Shown: in pieces, positions 23,701-33,100 of the stretch
How positions within the stretch are numbered: the stretch's first letter is position 1
How the letters are laid out: every line of letters begins with the position of its first letter
From: Symbiodinium natans
Taxonomy: Eukaryota > Sar > Dinophyceae > Suessiales > Symbiodiniaceae
Assembly: GCA_905221605.1 (NCBI GenBank)
Contig: CAJNDS010000435.1
Span: forward strand, 890,823-954,822
Reading direction: 5' to 3'
Length of the DNA: 64,000 bases
The notes under the pieces: model-generated
The model's database searches: none
Seen by the model: only the letters and a program-made list of their open reading frames with translations
What the model was told of the DNA's origin: nothing
Program-made: the position numbers and the translations under genes

Positions 23701-26700
23701 GTACCCACCAGGTGTACGTTCTCGGACATGCGCTTAGTGTGGAGCTCATCTTCACAAGCTGCACCTGGTGCGCCAGTGATGCCTCCACCTATGGCATTGT
23801 CGCATCGCGCTAGGTCCAAGACCCAAGATATGACGGGCGCCGCTCGAGAGAGATCAAGGTCTAAGCAGCGAGTGGCTGGGATAACTGAGCGGGTACCACA
23901 CCCCTCTACACCAAGACCATTAAGCTCTTACCCCCCCCCCCCCCCCCAAACCCGGAGCCTTCAAAATGCGGTTAGGGTTGAGTTTAATTTGGGTTTAGGG
24001 TTTAGGATGGTTAGGGGTTCTGGACACACCCGAAGCCGAAAGCCTTCCAACCCTCTGAGCACCTCTGAGCCCTTCGACAGGTTGGCCCCGTGGCCGAAGG
24101 CCTTGTCAACGACTTCGAGACTGAGCAAGGCCCTTTGCCCAACAAAGTGTTGTGGGCTTCGGGCTTAAGGGCTTGGAAGTCGGGGTTTCTGGGATCTTGC
24201 AAGGATACCAGCATGCTTCGTTGACTTGGTGGTTTCGGTCCTGGAGTTCTGCATCCCTGGGCGTGTATCCACGACGGCCTTTATCCGCTTCTATCCATGG
24301 CGCTCCACCTACTTTACATCCGGAGACGGGCTTTATGAGTTGGGGTTTCAGGGATAGAGGGTTTTATAGGAGCTTGAAGCTTATTTCAGGAATTTTGGGT
24401 CGGAGTTGAAACAAGCTGAAAAAGCAGAAGGAAGCATGAACGCAAACTCCAAACCCTGAAATGTGAACACCCTAAGCCCTAAACCCTAATTGTAGCTGAC
24501 GTTTTCTTCATGCGTTTGCGGTTCAGGGTGTTGGCGAGACTGGCAAGTTTATGGGTTAGCGATTGGGCTTGAGGGCTTTGTGGCAGGCGGAACCCCATAC
24601 ACTCAACCCTAGTAGGGGTGTTACTGCCTGAATGAACCCCGAAGCCTAAACCCTAAACCCCAAACCCCCAACTCTGAAACCCAAGCCTTAGAGGCCTCAA
24701 GCTCTTAGAACCTCCCACGCCGTACAGGCATGAGAGTGATCGAGGCGCTGTTGGATGCTGGGAAAGGCCGGGTCTCACAGTTTGGGGCTTAGGGGTGCGG
24801 AGGTTGTAAAGGCTGTTCCAGGGGCCAGGGCAAACCCTCAACTTAAGGTATCGTTCTGAGAAAACTTTTGTGGACAGTGCGAAGCTCTCATGTACCTTTC
24901 ATGGTCTAGGGATATTGCGCGTGAAGGAGCCCCTCAGAAAGCGCCCATGACTTTGAAACAGCCTTGAGCTAAACCCTAAGCCCAGAGCCCTTTATCCTCT
25001 GAACTGTAATTATCAGCTTTAGCAGCAGAAACCCTGGGCAAGACATACCAGAGTAGAAGCCCCCCCAAAAAACAATCCAGAATTCAAAATGAAGAAACCC
25101 TAAAAGTGTGGCACGAACCCTAAAATCACGAAACCCGAAGGGTTTAGGAATCAGGGCTCAGGGTTTAGGGTTTGGGGAAGGGCAGGCCCTAAACCCTAAA
25201 CCGTAACCATACAGCCCTAAACCCTGAACCATACAGTCCTGAAGTTTGTAGGGCCTGAGCTGCGATCTGTCGGAGGCTACCGTGTGGTGACCTACAATGG
25301 CGTTCGCGATGGGTCCGTGGCGGAGCTGTCTTCAGTGGAGTTTGCAGATTAGGGTTTCGTGTTTAGGGCTTAGGGTTTAGGGATGAGGTCTTCTGGTTTG
25401 GGGGTGTTGTCTAATTCAGTGCCAGTGTCCCTATACCCGAAATCCGAAACCCTAAGCCGCGTTTCGGCTAATGGTTTTTCTGGCCTGGGGGTTTTTGGTC
25501 TTTTGCAAGGGTTGAGGGGTTCACTCATCCGGAAGGTTTGTGGGGCGCGTGCCACCCGAACCCACGAAACCGTGAAGAATGAATAGGCAACGAACTACCT
25601 CACCCCAAAACCATACATAGACCGTCTTGTGTAAATGTCGCTGTTTCGGGTTAGTTAGCCCGGAACCTTACAGTCCTTTGGGAGCTTCCCTCAACCGGAT
25701 CAACCGTTTCTCACATCTTGGCATTCCCAAGCACGGTTGCCAATGCTTAAGGTTGATTGGGTCTCCCGTGTTGTTTTCTTGAATAGGGTTTAGGGCTTCT
25801 CTAAGGGTTTAAGGATTTTGTGCTTCCAAACTCTGACTACCTAGAGGAGGGCGTAGGGCTCAGGTCGATCACGGAGGGCCCACTAGTAGCACTACTAGGC
25901 AAAGAGGTTCTTCCGCAAAACCATTGTAAATCGGGCTTGGTCACCTAGTTCAGAACCCTCCCTGGTTCTCCAATGGAGACCCACAGACTCTTCTCTGTCG
26001 AAGGGTTTGGCCTGGGGTTTGGGGTTGTAATTTGTAATGTGCTGCCAAAGACCCTTATAAGCTGGAGAAGTAAGGTGTGGGTGTTTAAATGTGCTAGTTG
26101 TTCAAAAGACCTGTTCCCCAAAACGACCACGAGGTAGTTGTCCTTGTGAGTAAGGATGATTCTTATTCCATGGCCCATCCCTGACCATTCGAACAACCAA
26201 CCCCCCACCTCCCCCCATGTGTTAAGTCTAAGCCCGAGGTGTGCAACCACCTGGGTAACCTCATGTCCATGAAGGAGTGGGAGGGGATGGCTTGGCTCAA
26301 AAAAGCTGAACAAACAGGGGGGGTTATGGGTTCCGGGTTTTTTTTAAAGGGTTGTAGGGGTGTTAGGGGGTTTCGGCGTTTAGGTTTACGGTTTAGGGTT
26401 TGGAGGAAGGAGTTTGCTCTATAAGACTCCAGTGTGGTCCAACTTTTGGAGCCGGAGAAGGTGCTGAAAGGAGCTTAGGGGCCTCGGAGACCCTAAACCC
26501 TAAACCCTAAACCCTAAACCCTAAACCCTAAACCCTACTTGTGCAAGGATTCTGCACTGAATCCTCAGCCGTTGAAGCAAGGGTTTAAGGGCAAGGGGGG
26601 TTCGAGTTTGGTCTGGTTTTGAAGGCAAACGGCCCCAAAAAGGGAACCTAAACCCCCAACCTCATACCCTAGCCCTAAACCCTGAATCCACAAACACCCC

Positions 26701-29277
26701 CAAACCCTAAACCCTAAACCCTAAACCCTAAACCCTAAACCCTAAACCCTAAACCCTAAACCCTAAACCCTAAACCCTAAACCCTAAACCCTAAACCCTA
26801 AACCCTAACCTTAAACCCTAAACCCTAAACCCTAAACCCTAAACCCTAAACCCTAAACCCTAAACCCTAAACCCTAAACCCTAAACCCTAAACCCTAAAC
26901 CCTAAACCCTAAACCCTAACCCGCCCAACCCCCCCAACGCTAAACCCCAAACAGGCCTTGAAGTGGAATGGCACCCTGGCCTTCAACGCTGCGGCAACCA
27001 CCCCTTGGCGACCCCTCGGGTCTTTGGCAGGCCCTCTGGCGGCTTTCGTTGAAAGGTTTGAGGTTCGTAAGGTTTTTAGCGCTTCGGGGTTTATGAGGTT
27101 GTGGTGATTGTGGAATTTTAGTTGATGGTCAGAGGTTCTGTTGAAATTTTGAGGCATTTTCAGGTTGAGGGAGAGTGCTGCGACCGCATGCTAACTAGTA
27201 GTCGGGTAGTCTTTCCTGGACATCATTCTAGTAGACTCCCCAAATGGTAGCCTTGAAATCGGAAGCTGGACAACCTAACTCAGTCAACCTGCACCCTGAA
27301 CTCTAAATCATGGGGGTTCGGGGTGACAGCGGTCGAAATCCTAAACTCTCAACAGCCCGAAACGTCGGGCCAGGCTACCAGAGATCATCTGGTGCCCTGT
27401 CCTACTACACGATCCTCTACACCGGACTCATGGCCAGAAGTGAATATCTGGTCTCATGTTTGTTTCGGTTTGCTGAGCTCTCTTGTCGGGGGGTTGGGGG
27501 CTGCAAGGAGGTGTCCACAATCCGTGGTTAAGGGAATTTCACCTCGGTGAGAATTAGAAGCCAAGTAGAATTTGGCTTGACTTCATTAGGTTTTGGGGTT
27601 CGGCGGTCGGGGGTTTCGGGGGGGGGGGGGGGGGGGGGGGGGGGGGCGTACCCTACAAACCCTAAGCCCTTAGCCCCTAACCCTAAACCCTAATCCCTCC
27701 CGCTCACGCTCTTGTTCTTGCTGCACCTTGGAATCCTTTGCCAGTTTAAGTTCAAAGGGCTGCCTGCGAAGGCCCCTAAGCACCCTAAAGAAGCCCTGAC
27801 GGTTGAATCCTTAGCCAGGGTTTGGGCTCAAAAAAAACTGGCAAAAGGAAAAAGAGAGGGACCTCGCCTGAAAAAGCTTCTCTGCAATGGAAGTCTTAAG
27901 CAATATGCAATAAAAAGGAAAGTAGACTGCTGGCCAGCCGATGTTTCTAATTGTCACCCCATTTTTATTTTCACCATACCCCGTTGTATATATCAGTTTA
28001 GCCATATGAGCCCAGAACCTTCTCCGAATGGAAGGTCGTCTTGGACCGGGATCCCCGGGGCCTGCCGAATCGTAGAATTCCCGCCCCGTTGATAAATGTC
28101 AGGTTAACATTAGGGTTTAGGGTTTAGGGTTTAGGGTTTAGGGTTTAGGGTTTAGGGTTTAGGGTTTAGGGTTTAGGGTTTCAGGCCGTAAGGTTGTAAT
28201 TCAAAGCTGCCGGGAAACCTTTGGCTTCCTGTATGTATACTTTTTCCGGGGTGAGGGGCGAGGAAGCTGGGCACGTCGGCTTGTAGGTGTAGGTTTCAGG
28301 GTTTAGGTGGCTTCGAAGCCCCTAGACCCTTATGCCGAATACCCAAGCCTAATACCTCTTATAACTACTAACCCCAAACCCCAAACCCTAAACCCTCAAC
28401 ACCCTAACACCCTCAACCGCCCTAAACCCTAGGCGCCCTAAACCAGGACACCTGGTGCCCATGATCGTCCCAGACACCGCCAGGGCGATGATTGCCACTT
28501 GCCAAGTTCGGCTCAGGATTTTGGGGTTTTGGGGTTTTGGGGTTTAGGGTTGAGGGCTTAGGGTTTAGGGTTTAGGGTGAAGCCCTAAACCCTACGCCCT
28601 AAACCGAATAGACCCGAAGCCTTAAACCCAGAAAACCAGATCGGGTGAAGGGTTGGGCTTGGGTTTTTTGGTGGGCATCCTGTGGTTATTACAATGCTGC
28701 TATCATAGACAAAGAGCCAGGGGGGGTGTAAGTGTAAGGGCGGGGAGTGCAAGGGAAAGTATTCCACAAAAAAGGTTCCAAATAGCCCAAATAAGCCCTT
28801 AATCAGCCTTAATTTTTGCAGGGATCACCTGCAAAGAAGAGTTGCCGGGCTCTTGGGGATCCGCCCACTGTCCCTGGGGTCCCCCCTTACAGTTTAGTTT
28901 TTTTCGGGCCGAGATCGTTTGTCAGTTTTTTTGCAATGCAAACTTTAAACCAAAACCCCTCACAAGCTTTCAGAAGCCGGCTTGGGCTTTTGAAGCGAAG
29001 GTTTATGGCCTCCCTGCTTGCCTCGCCTCTCTCTTTTTCCAGGTTTCATCACCGTTCTGGCTCTGAAAGTGATCACGACCCCAAGTTCAACCTAATCTCA
29101 TTGGAACCGAAAAGCTACCCAAAAAATGTTTAGGGCTTGCGTTTGGGCGTATTTCAATGAAATTTGAGCTTTATTTGAGCAAATCCTAATAAGCCTTGAC
29201 CCCCAAACCCCAAACCCCAAATAGCCAAGGAGGAGATCGTGAACACTGCATCCGCGCAGGGTGCCATCGTGGTCTGA
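2741..29277 (+). CDS. Serine carboxypeptidase, peptidase family S10 (27 micro-exons; 5' end missing)
   Basis: S10 enzymes remove C-terminal residues in acidic vacuole/lysosome compartments or outside the cell. Exons rebuilt from motifs and phase: 2741-2789, 3521-3586, 4738-4787, 5915-5948, 7478-7529, 8265-8292, 9171-9224, 10053-10085, 10586-10624, 10843-10910, 11430-11467, 15693-15743, 16057-16104, 16420-16470, 17183-17254, 17878-17920, 18878-18940, 19708-19763, 23120-23158, 24081-24129, 24728-24766, 25276-25319, 26239-26304, 26955-27009, 27356-27424, 28447-28500, 29225-29277. They join without frame break into about 453 residues. In order: LFYWFIEAES; NLIWMNGGPGASS; NPHAWSG; IIDNPVGSGFS; SYVTSEEEMRKDFY; GESYGGKYVPN (Ser); IIIGNGVYSGLIQNP; FAYNMGLIDD; YLNSAATRAALHVGN; TYNGVRDGSV (Asp); CNHLGNL; LKWNG; TGHLVPM (His). 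S10 proteins usually have 420-480 residues plus a signal peptide, so only the N-terminus is lacking. Introns hold telomere-type repeats. Less certain exons: 8265, 16057, 17183, 23120 and the last one. Confidence 0.92.
3521..3586 (+). CDS. S10 exon: oxyanion-hole loop (WMNGGPGASS)
   Basis: Reads VTPNLIWMNGGPGASSIM, matching the S10 signature (L/I)W(L/M)NGGPG(C/A)SS almost residue for residue. It starts in phase 0 after a TGAG acceptor and ends in phase 0 before a GC donor. C-rich telomere-type heptamers lie on its left and degenerate T/G-rich ones on its right. Confidence 0.93.
3600..4140 (+). repeat. Degenerate T/G-rich telomere-like field with a 68-70 bp tandem unit
   Basis: Within an S10 intron. 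About four copies of a 68-70 bp unit begin at 3695, 3763, 3832 and 3902; each contains GGGCTTAAT, GGGTTTATAGG, a T-run and GGGTTTTTAGGG. The flanks are looser mixtures of TTTAGGG, TTTATAGGG and TTTTGGGG, so the unit looks like a satellite grown out of mutated telomere-type repeats. Confidence 0.75.
6857..7180 (+). repeat. 41-bp satellite of opposed telomere-like half-sites
   Basis: About seven copies of a 41-bp unit (for example starting 6979 and 7020). Each holds CCTAAATCCTA followed by TAGGGTTTAGG and a second GGGTTTAGGG, that is, C-rich and G-rich telomere-like sense within one unit, so each copy can fold into a short hairpin. Degenerate copies reappear at 7318-7372, up to about 105 bases before the DNPVGSGFS exon. 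Confidence 0.85.
8740..8780. repeat. AT-dinucleotide microsatellite
   Basis: A short (AT)n run followed by two TATATCATGT units, inside an S10 intron. Similar AT runs occur at 15391-15432, 40381-40410, 40440-40460, 44395-44412 and 46195-46217, all within introns of the micro-exon genes. Confidence 0.8.
10586..10624 (+). CDS. S10 exon: catalytic serine (GESYGG)
   Basis: A 39-nt exon reading NPLWVTGESYGGK, the nucleophile-elbow signature of S10 peptidases; Ser in GESYGG is the nucleophile. The previous exon ends HPEYAR at a GA donor, and the next begins YVPN after a GC donor. Joined across both introns, the product is the contiguous family motif 'PEY..NP.w.tGESYgGkYVP'. This is the most strongly constrained splice set in the gene. 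Confidence 0.95.
11404..11422. repeat. C-homopolymer abutting an S10 acceptor
   Basis: An uninterrupted run of about 19 C ends six bases before the CAG acceptor of the GNGVYSGL exon (starts 11430), where it serves as an extreme polypyrimidine tract. Other long G/C runs: 10129-10140, 23933-23947, 27619-27646, 31227-31241, 36791-36814, 42077-42093. Confidence 0.75.
12221..12370 (+). repeat. 54-bp duplication plus long G-run
   Basis: A unit containing CCCTTAAACCC, CCCCGGCTGGGGG and GGATCCAAGGGAGG is repeated at 12221 and 12275. It is followed by a G homopolymer of about 26 bases (12341-12367). It is intronic to the S10 gene. Confidence 0.8.
12400..15690. other. Repeat-poor 3.3-kb island inside the largest S10 intron
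   Basis: Between S10 exons ending at 11467 and starting at 15693. AT-rich sequence (12.4-12.9 kb) is followed by a tandem duplication with a WW-like reading frame (13.28-13.95 kb), then by 14.1-15.3 kb with several competing open frames on both strands (for example minus 14378-14869, plus 14945-15319), none recognisable. Telomere-type heptamers are almost absent. It may be an inserted gene fragment or mobile segment. Confidence 0.45.
13277..13950 (+). repeat. About 340-bp tandem duplication carrying a WW-domain-like exon
   Basis: Two copies (about 13277-13612 and 13612-13950; matching blocks are 335-351 bp apart). Copy 1 reads PRWKRVDSRTMNEFYYHN then IQTGDR in frame from 13280, resembling the WW domain 'W......g..YY.N..T....W' without a visible second Trp; copy 2 has EFYDHNVQTGE. 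Each copy has a consensus donor (GTAAGT at 13313 and near 13648) and a C-run. Fragments of a WW-domain gene are a reasonable guess; no complete gene is visible. Confidence 0.5.
19172..19295 (+). repeat. 61-bp direct duplication
   Basis: Two near-identical copies starting at 19174 and 19235, containing CCCTAGGGCCGGGGAGG, GAGATCTGGGATTTAGGG and TCTGGGATTAAGGG. It lies in the S10 intron preceding the YLNSAATRAALHVGN exon. Confidence 0.85.
20473..22168 (+). CDS. Nested three-exon membrane protein with a PAS-like segment and coiled-coil tail
   Basis: Exons 20473-20558 (ATG; MASAEPLLEAPDLETGLASQ), 20759-21241 and 21334-22168 (stop TAG) join in frame to 467 residues. Intron 1 (200 bp) is GC-AG and intron 2 (92 bp) is GT-AG. 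The N-terminus is acidic and has no signal peptide. Exons 2-3 encode about five hydrophobic helices, for example ALTTLAVFIAALLAEG, LIFGFLLLFAGFVPAF, FWIIVLVTM and FLAAFCMLVPAYLA. A soluble part follows: WLSISIESGHVVESSPGLEA resembles the start of a PAS fold, and IVPYKLSLDDKRLSIWVGVD a later PAS strand. The tail is a Glu/Gln-rich coiled coil ending EDSEDEKKA. Function is unknown; a membrane-anchored sensor is possible. It sits on the same strand inside the S10 intron 19764-23119, has no telomere-type repeats, and its exons are 5-10 times longer than its host's. Confidence 0.72.
25276..25319 (+). CDS. S10 exon: catalytic aspartate (YNGVRDGSV)
   Basis: Reads YRVVTYNGVRDGSV, the S10 'V.(V/I)Y.G..D' strand whose Asp is the second triad residue. 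The exon at 26239 continues with VCNHLGNLMSMKEW, the conserved 'CN..GN' segment. Both junctions keep frame (phase 1 in, phase 0 out) with a GC donor. Confidence 0.92.
26701..26920 (-). repeat. Longest near-perfect CCCTAAA array
   Basis: About 30 head-to-tail heptamers with one imperfect unit near 26808. It lies in the S10 intron between the CNHLGN exon (ends 26304) and the LKWNG exon (starts 26955), only about 35 bases before the latter. On the coding strand it is the C-rich sense. Confidence 0.95.
27619..27646 (+). repeat. G-homopolymer of about 28 bases
   Basis: An uninterrupted G run in the S10 intron just before the His exon, directly followed by CCCTAAA-type sequence. It is a candidate for G-quadruplex formation and a likely place for sequencing or assembly length error. 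Confidence 0.9.
27880..28090 (+). repeat. Dispersed repeat, copy A (paired with 31940-32130)
   Basis: Shares blocks in the same order with 31940-32130: CTGCAATGGA, GCCAGCCGA, a TTGTCACCCC-TTTATT block, ATCAGCCC/ATGAGCCC, GATGGAAAG/GAATGGAAGG, and TCTTGGGCCGGG/TCTTGGACCGGG. The two copies have diverged and lie in different genes' non-coding sequence. A partial third trace (ATTGCCACCCCTTTATTATT) is at 31427. No terminal repeats or coding capacity were seen. Confidence 0.6.
28447..28500 (+). CDS. S10 exon: catalytic histidine (GHLVPM)
   Basis: After splicing to the exon ending at 27424 (…YYTILYTG, GA donor), it reads GHLVPMIVPDTARAMIAT, the family's 'aGH.VP.d.P..a..mi' C-terminal motif with the triad His. 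If the preceding exon is read through its donor the residue after TG is Leu, so the unusual GA donor is needed to restore the catalytic His. Confidence 0.92.
29225..29277 (+). CDS. Probable terminal S10 exon
   Basis: Starts after a TAG acceptor, reads KEEIVNTASAQGAIVV and ends at TGA 29275-29277. Its phase matches the His exon (phase 1) if that exon uses the GC donor at 28501. It has no family signature, so it is assigned by phase, position and coding look only. No polyadenylation signal could be identified. Confidence 0.5.
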
Positions 29278-30163
29278 GGGATTTTTCATCTCTCGTCATG
29301 GAGCACATAACACGGTTCTGAGGGTTTGGGGTTTAGGGCTTTCAGTTTACAGGGTCCACTCCTTTCAGTGTTTTGTGTGTGTTGGAGCCCAACTACGCAG
29401 CATCGATTTCAAACACAGCCAACCGTGGCGCTTCCGGTGCTCGCGAGCAATGCATCTGCACCGCTTGAGGGGGTGCCCTTTCCTCGAAGGAATCCCTCAC
29501 ATGAAGCCCTAAAGACCCTATGCCCTCAACTGCAGAGCCCTACGGTGCCCTACGGACCCACAACCCTAAAGCCTAAGCCCTAAGCCCGTGACCGCCGAAC
29601 TATTGAAAATGGAGCGATTTAGTCACTTTTGGCATTTCAGGTTGGGGGTTGAGGGCTCTTAGCTTTGGGTTTAGGATTCAGGGTTTAGGGCTTAGGGTCA
29701 TGTAGACTTCCTGAAGCTTCACACCCGTCGTTTGCGTCGGGCCCCTGTAGCAGCTTGTTGAGACCCACAGCTTTGTCCTTGCGAGACTGTCACTTGGGCG
29801 GCCCGCTACGGGATGCGACAAGAAAAGTGCTCAGTCGTGTTCAGGAAGCTTTAGTCACTTCGGGGTTGTTTCGAGTATGTAAACCTCCGCTCGTGGCTCC
29901 TTTTGCGGGTACAAATACAAATTGGTACCACCCGTCGCTAAAAAAGGCACCATACACCTCCTCGATCCTCAGCGCTTAGCTGTTTTTGGTGTGGTTTCGG
30001 CAAGTTTTCACGGCCACGCCCCCGACCTTCGGCCGGCGTTAGGGCCTGTAAGGTATCGGGCTTAGGGTTTAGGGTTTAGGGTTTAGGGTTTAGGGTTTAG
30101 GGTTTAGGGTTTAGGGTTAAGGGTTAGTGTACCAAAGGGTTTGACGGGTTGAGCTCCCAGGTT
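29278..30163. other. Spacer between the S10 gene and the next micro-exon gene
   Basis: About 0.9 kb between the S10 stop and the next ATG. It holds unique sequence at 29.70-30.00 kb without heptamers and a TTTAGGG run at 30060-30115 directly upstream of the next start. Any promoter or trans-splice acceptor should be here, but dinoflagellates lack a standard TATA box and I can mark no element. Confidence 0.4.
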
Positions 30164-33100
30164 ATGGCTAGCCTGCTGAGAGCCGATGAAGTACATTCCG
30201 ACACCCGCACTCTCGTCAATCCTGGGCCTCATAAATCTTAAGTCTTAAGCCTGCATCCCCGGATCCTAGCCCCAACGCCCAAAATCCGGAACATAACACA
30301 GTTGGTTCCTGAAAACCTGAGGCATGGACCATGACCCAACAGGAACCCCCCTAACCCCAAGCGAAACCCGAAACCCGAAACCCTAAACCCTAAACCCTAA
30401 ACCTAAAGGCATCCCCCAAACTTGGAACCTCGGCCTTGGGCCAGGGCCAAAGCAAAGCTGGGGCAAGAGGACTTCTCGCAGGCGCGCCGAAGCTAGGGTC
30501 CATGTGGCAGTTAGGGTGTTGCGATCTGCAGCTACTTGGGGGTGCTCATTGCGACGCTTTTCGGGCTTTCAGGCCCTAAACCCTAAACCCTAAACCCTAG
30601 GCTTTAGGATCTTGAAGGCATGTGTGACTCGGGGCTTAAAGCCCGAAGCCCTAAATCAGCTTGGATCCCGGTGTTTGTCAAGGCACACCAGCGGCTGGAA
30701 GACCGCCGCGGCAAGGAGGCCGCCACGTGCTCCAAAAATGTCCTTGCCTTTTGGAGCCCTAGAAGCCAGTTCAGGGTTCAGGGTTCAGGGTTCAGGGTTC
30801 AGGGTTCAGGGTTCAGGGTTCAGGGTTCAGGGTTCAGGGTTTAGGGTTTAGGGTTTAGGGTTTAGGGTTTAGGGTTCAGGGTTCAGGGTTTAGCCTGTCA
30901 ACCCCACAAATCCCTCTATAAACCCGCGATAAACTTTTATAAACTGTGCAGCCTCTGATAAACGCCCTAAGCCTCGGGTTCCACGAAGCGGGCTAGAGAG
31001 TCCCAAAAGTCCCGTGTCAGTGTAGAAGCTAGAAGCTTGGAAATAGAATTTATGCAGGGCTTAGGGTTTAGGATTGTTTCGGGGTTTAGGGTTTGGGGTT
31101 TAATGTTCGGGTTACTTTAGTGAACCCTCCCCCTCCCCAGATTTTGTTTTGGTTTCCGGGAATTTGAGGGTGGGAAAAAAGGAGGATTAATGAATTCCTG
31201 CGGTCTGGGGGCGGGGGGTCTGGCCGGGGGGGGGGGGGGGGTCAGCTGCCAAGAAGGGTCTGCTTTGGCTTGTTTTCGGGTTCTCTTAAGCCTGAGACCA
31301 GTAATTACCCGAAGGCTGAAGTCTCAAGCTTATAAGGGATTTTTATCTTAAGCCTTAGAGGCAGCCTCTTCTTCAACTTGAGAGGTTTCCTTGGTTTCCC
31401 GGCCTCCCCCGTCTCGGAAAATTATATTGCCACCCCTTTATTATTGTCATTTTAATTGTGGAGGCCTGTAAGGGGTACCCTTTCCGGATTTGTTTTCGAG
31501 CCCCGGCGGATAAGGATTTAAGTAAGGAAACCTTGATTTGAGAACTCGGGCGGCCTTCAGAATTCCAGGACCCGGAGGCTGAAGTCTTAAGCTCAAGGGA
31601 TTCTTGTCTTAAGCCTCAGACCGGCTGAAGCTTCTGCTGCAGGGCTTGAGCCTCCGCATCCCTGCAGCCTGCAGCAAATGGGTTCTGCTACTTCTCTGGG
31701 GCAGTTCAGGCACCGTAAGTCTTTCACGGTCTCTTTGCTTATCTGAGAGCAGGGGCTTCTGTAGCAAGGCTATCTGTCTCAGCCTCTGGAGCTGCAGTAA
31801 TCTCAAAAGACACCTGCTTCTCTGAGAAGGAGCTGTTTTTCTCAGCTCTGGAGCTGCAGCAATCTCAAACGAGATCTGCTTCTGCAAAGACTCAAGCTCT
31901 GGCTTCTTGAGCTCCTTCAAGCCAGCTCAGCTGAAAAGTCTTTTCTGCAATGGAGTAATATGTTTGGTTCCTTGCCAGCCGAATTTTCCAATTGTCACCC
32001 CTTTATTATTCTCTTCGGACCCCCCTATTTGGGTTGGTTTACACACATCAGCCCGAAAACCTCCCGTGATGGAAAGTAGTCTTGGGCCGGGGCCCTCTGG
32101 CCCGGCGAATATTGCTATTACCACCCCATTTAAAAATGCAACGTTTACATTATTAGGGTTTAGGGGTTAGGGTTTTGCGTAGAGTCTATAGGGTTTAGAG
32201 TGCAGTAAAGTCCACGCACTTTGGTCATGCATCGGCCCGTTGGCAGTTATATGGCTCAGGGTATAGGAGCCTAGGGTGAGTTTTCTATCCTGGGAGTACT
32301 TTTCTACCCTAAACCCAAACCGACAAACTACAATCGGCTCCTGGTGGGAAATTAGAGTTTTAAGGGCTTGGGGCTTCCGAGTTAGGGCCATTCGAAAACA
32401 ACCCGGGTTGCAGACCCCCCGGCCTGTACCTCGGATGAAACCACCACCCCTGAGCCCAGAACCCTGGGTCCTAAGCTTACACCGTCACAACCATGTGCCC
32501 GAAACCCAGAACCTTCAGCCTTGTACTCTTGCGACCCTATAAACACCTAAAGCCCTGCCGGCCCCCATTTTGCAGGTGAAGTTCTCCGACCAGCCAGAGG
32601 CCCTCTTGGCACGGTGTGAGTTAGGGGCATTGGTCTTGGAACCCAAAGGACATAACCGGCCAAGAGGTTGAAGTTTGGTTAAAAGTTTAGGGCTCGTTGC
32701 AGAGCTGTTTGCTCATGACATCCAACAATAACCTGAATATCCCAAAGTCCACTTAGAAGCTGCGGCGATAGCAGAAACACATGGAACATGAGAGCAACCC
32801 CCTCCGAGTAAGCAAGAAGCTTTACACAGCAGCGGGTATGGATTCTGCGATTCTGGAGTATTTTTTGTGCAGGGGTTTTAGGCTTTGCTTGTAGGGCCAA
32901 GCATTCAAGCGGATCTGCAGCAGGACTTCCTTTAAATGCCTTCAGCCCTTAGCCCCAAAGCTCCTCCGTGCAAAACTCCCCAAAACCAAAACCCCTCCAA
33001 ACTCCCCACAGCTAGAACCCCAAACCCCGCCAAAGCCCTGCGAAAAACCCCCAACAAAACCCTTCCAAGCCACGTTACGCCCTAAACCCTACAAGCGTAT

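Noticed and set aside
2741..29277. S10 pieces as random pseudogene fragments
   Set aside because: Order, strand, open frame, catalytic triad and splice phases are all kept over 27 pieces, which decayed fragments would not show.
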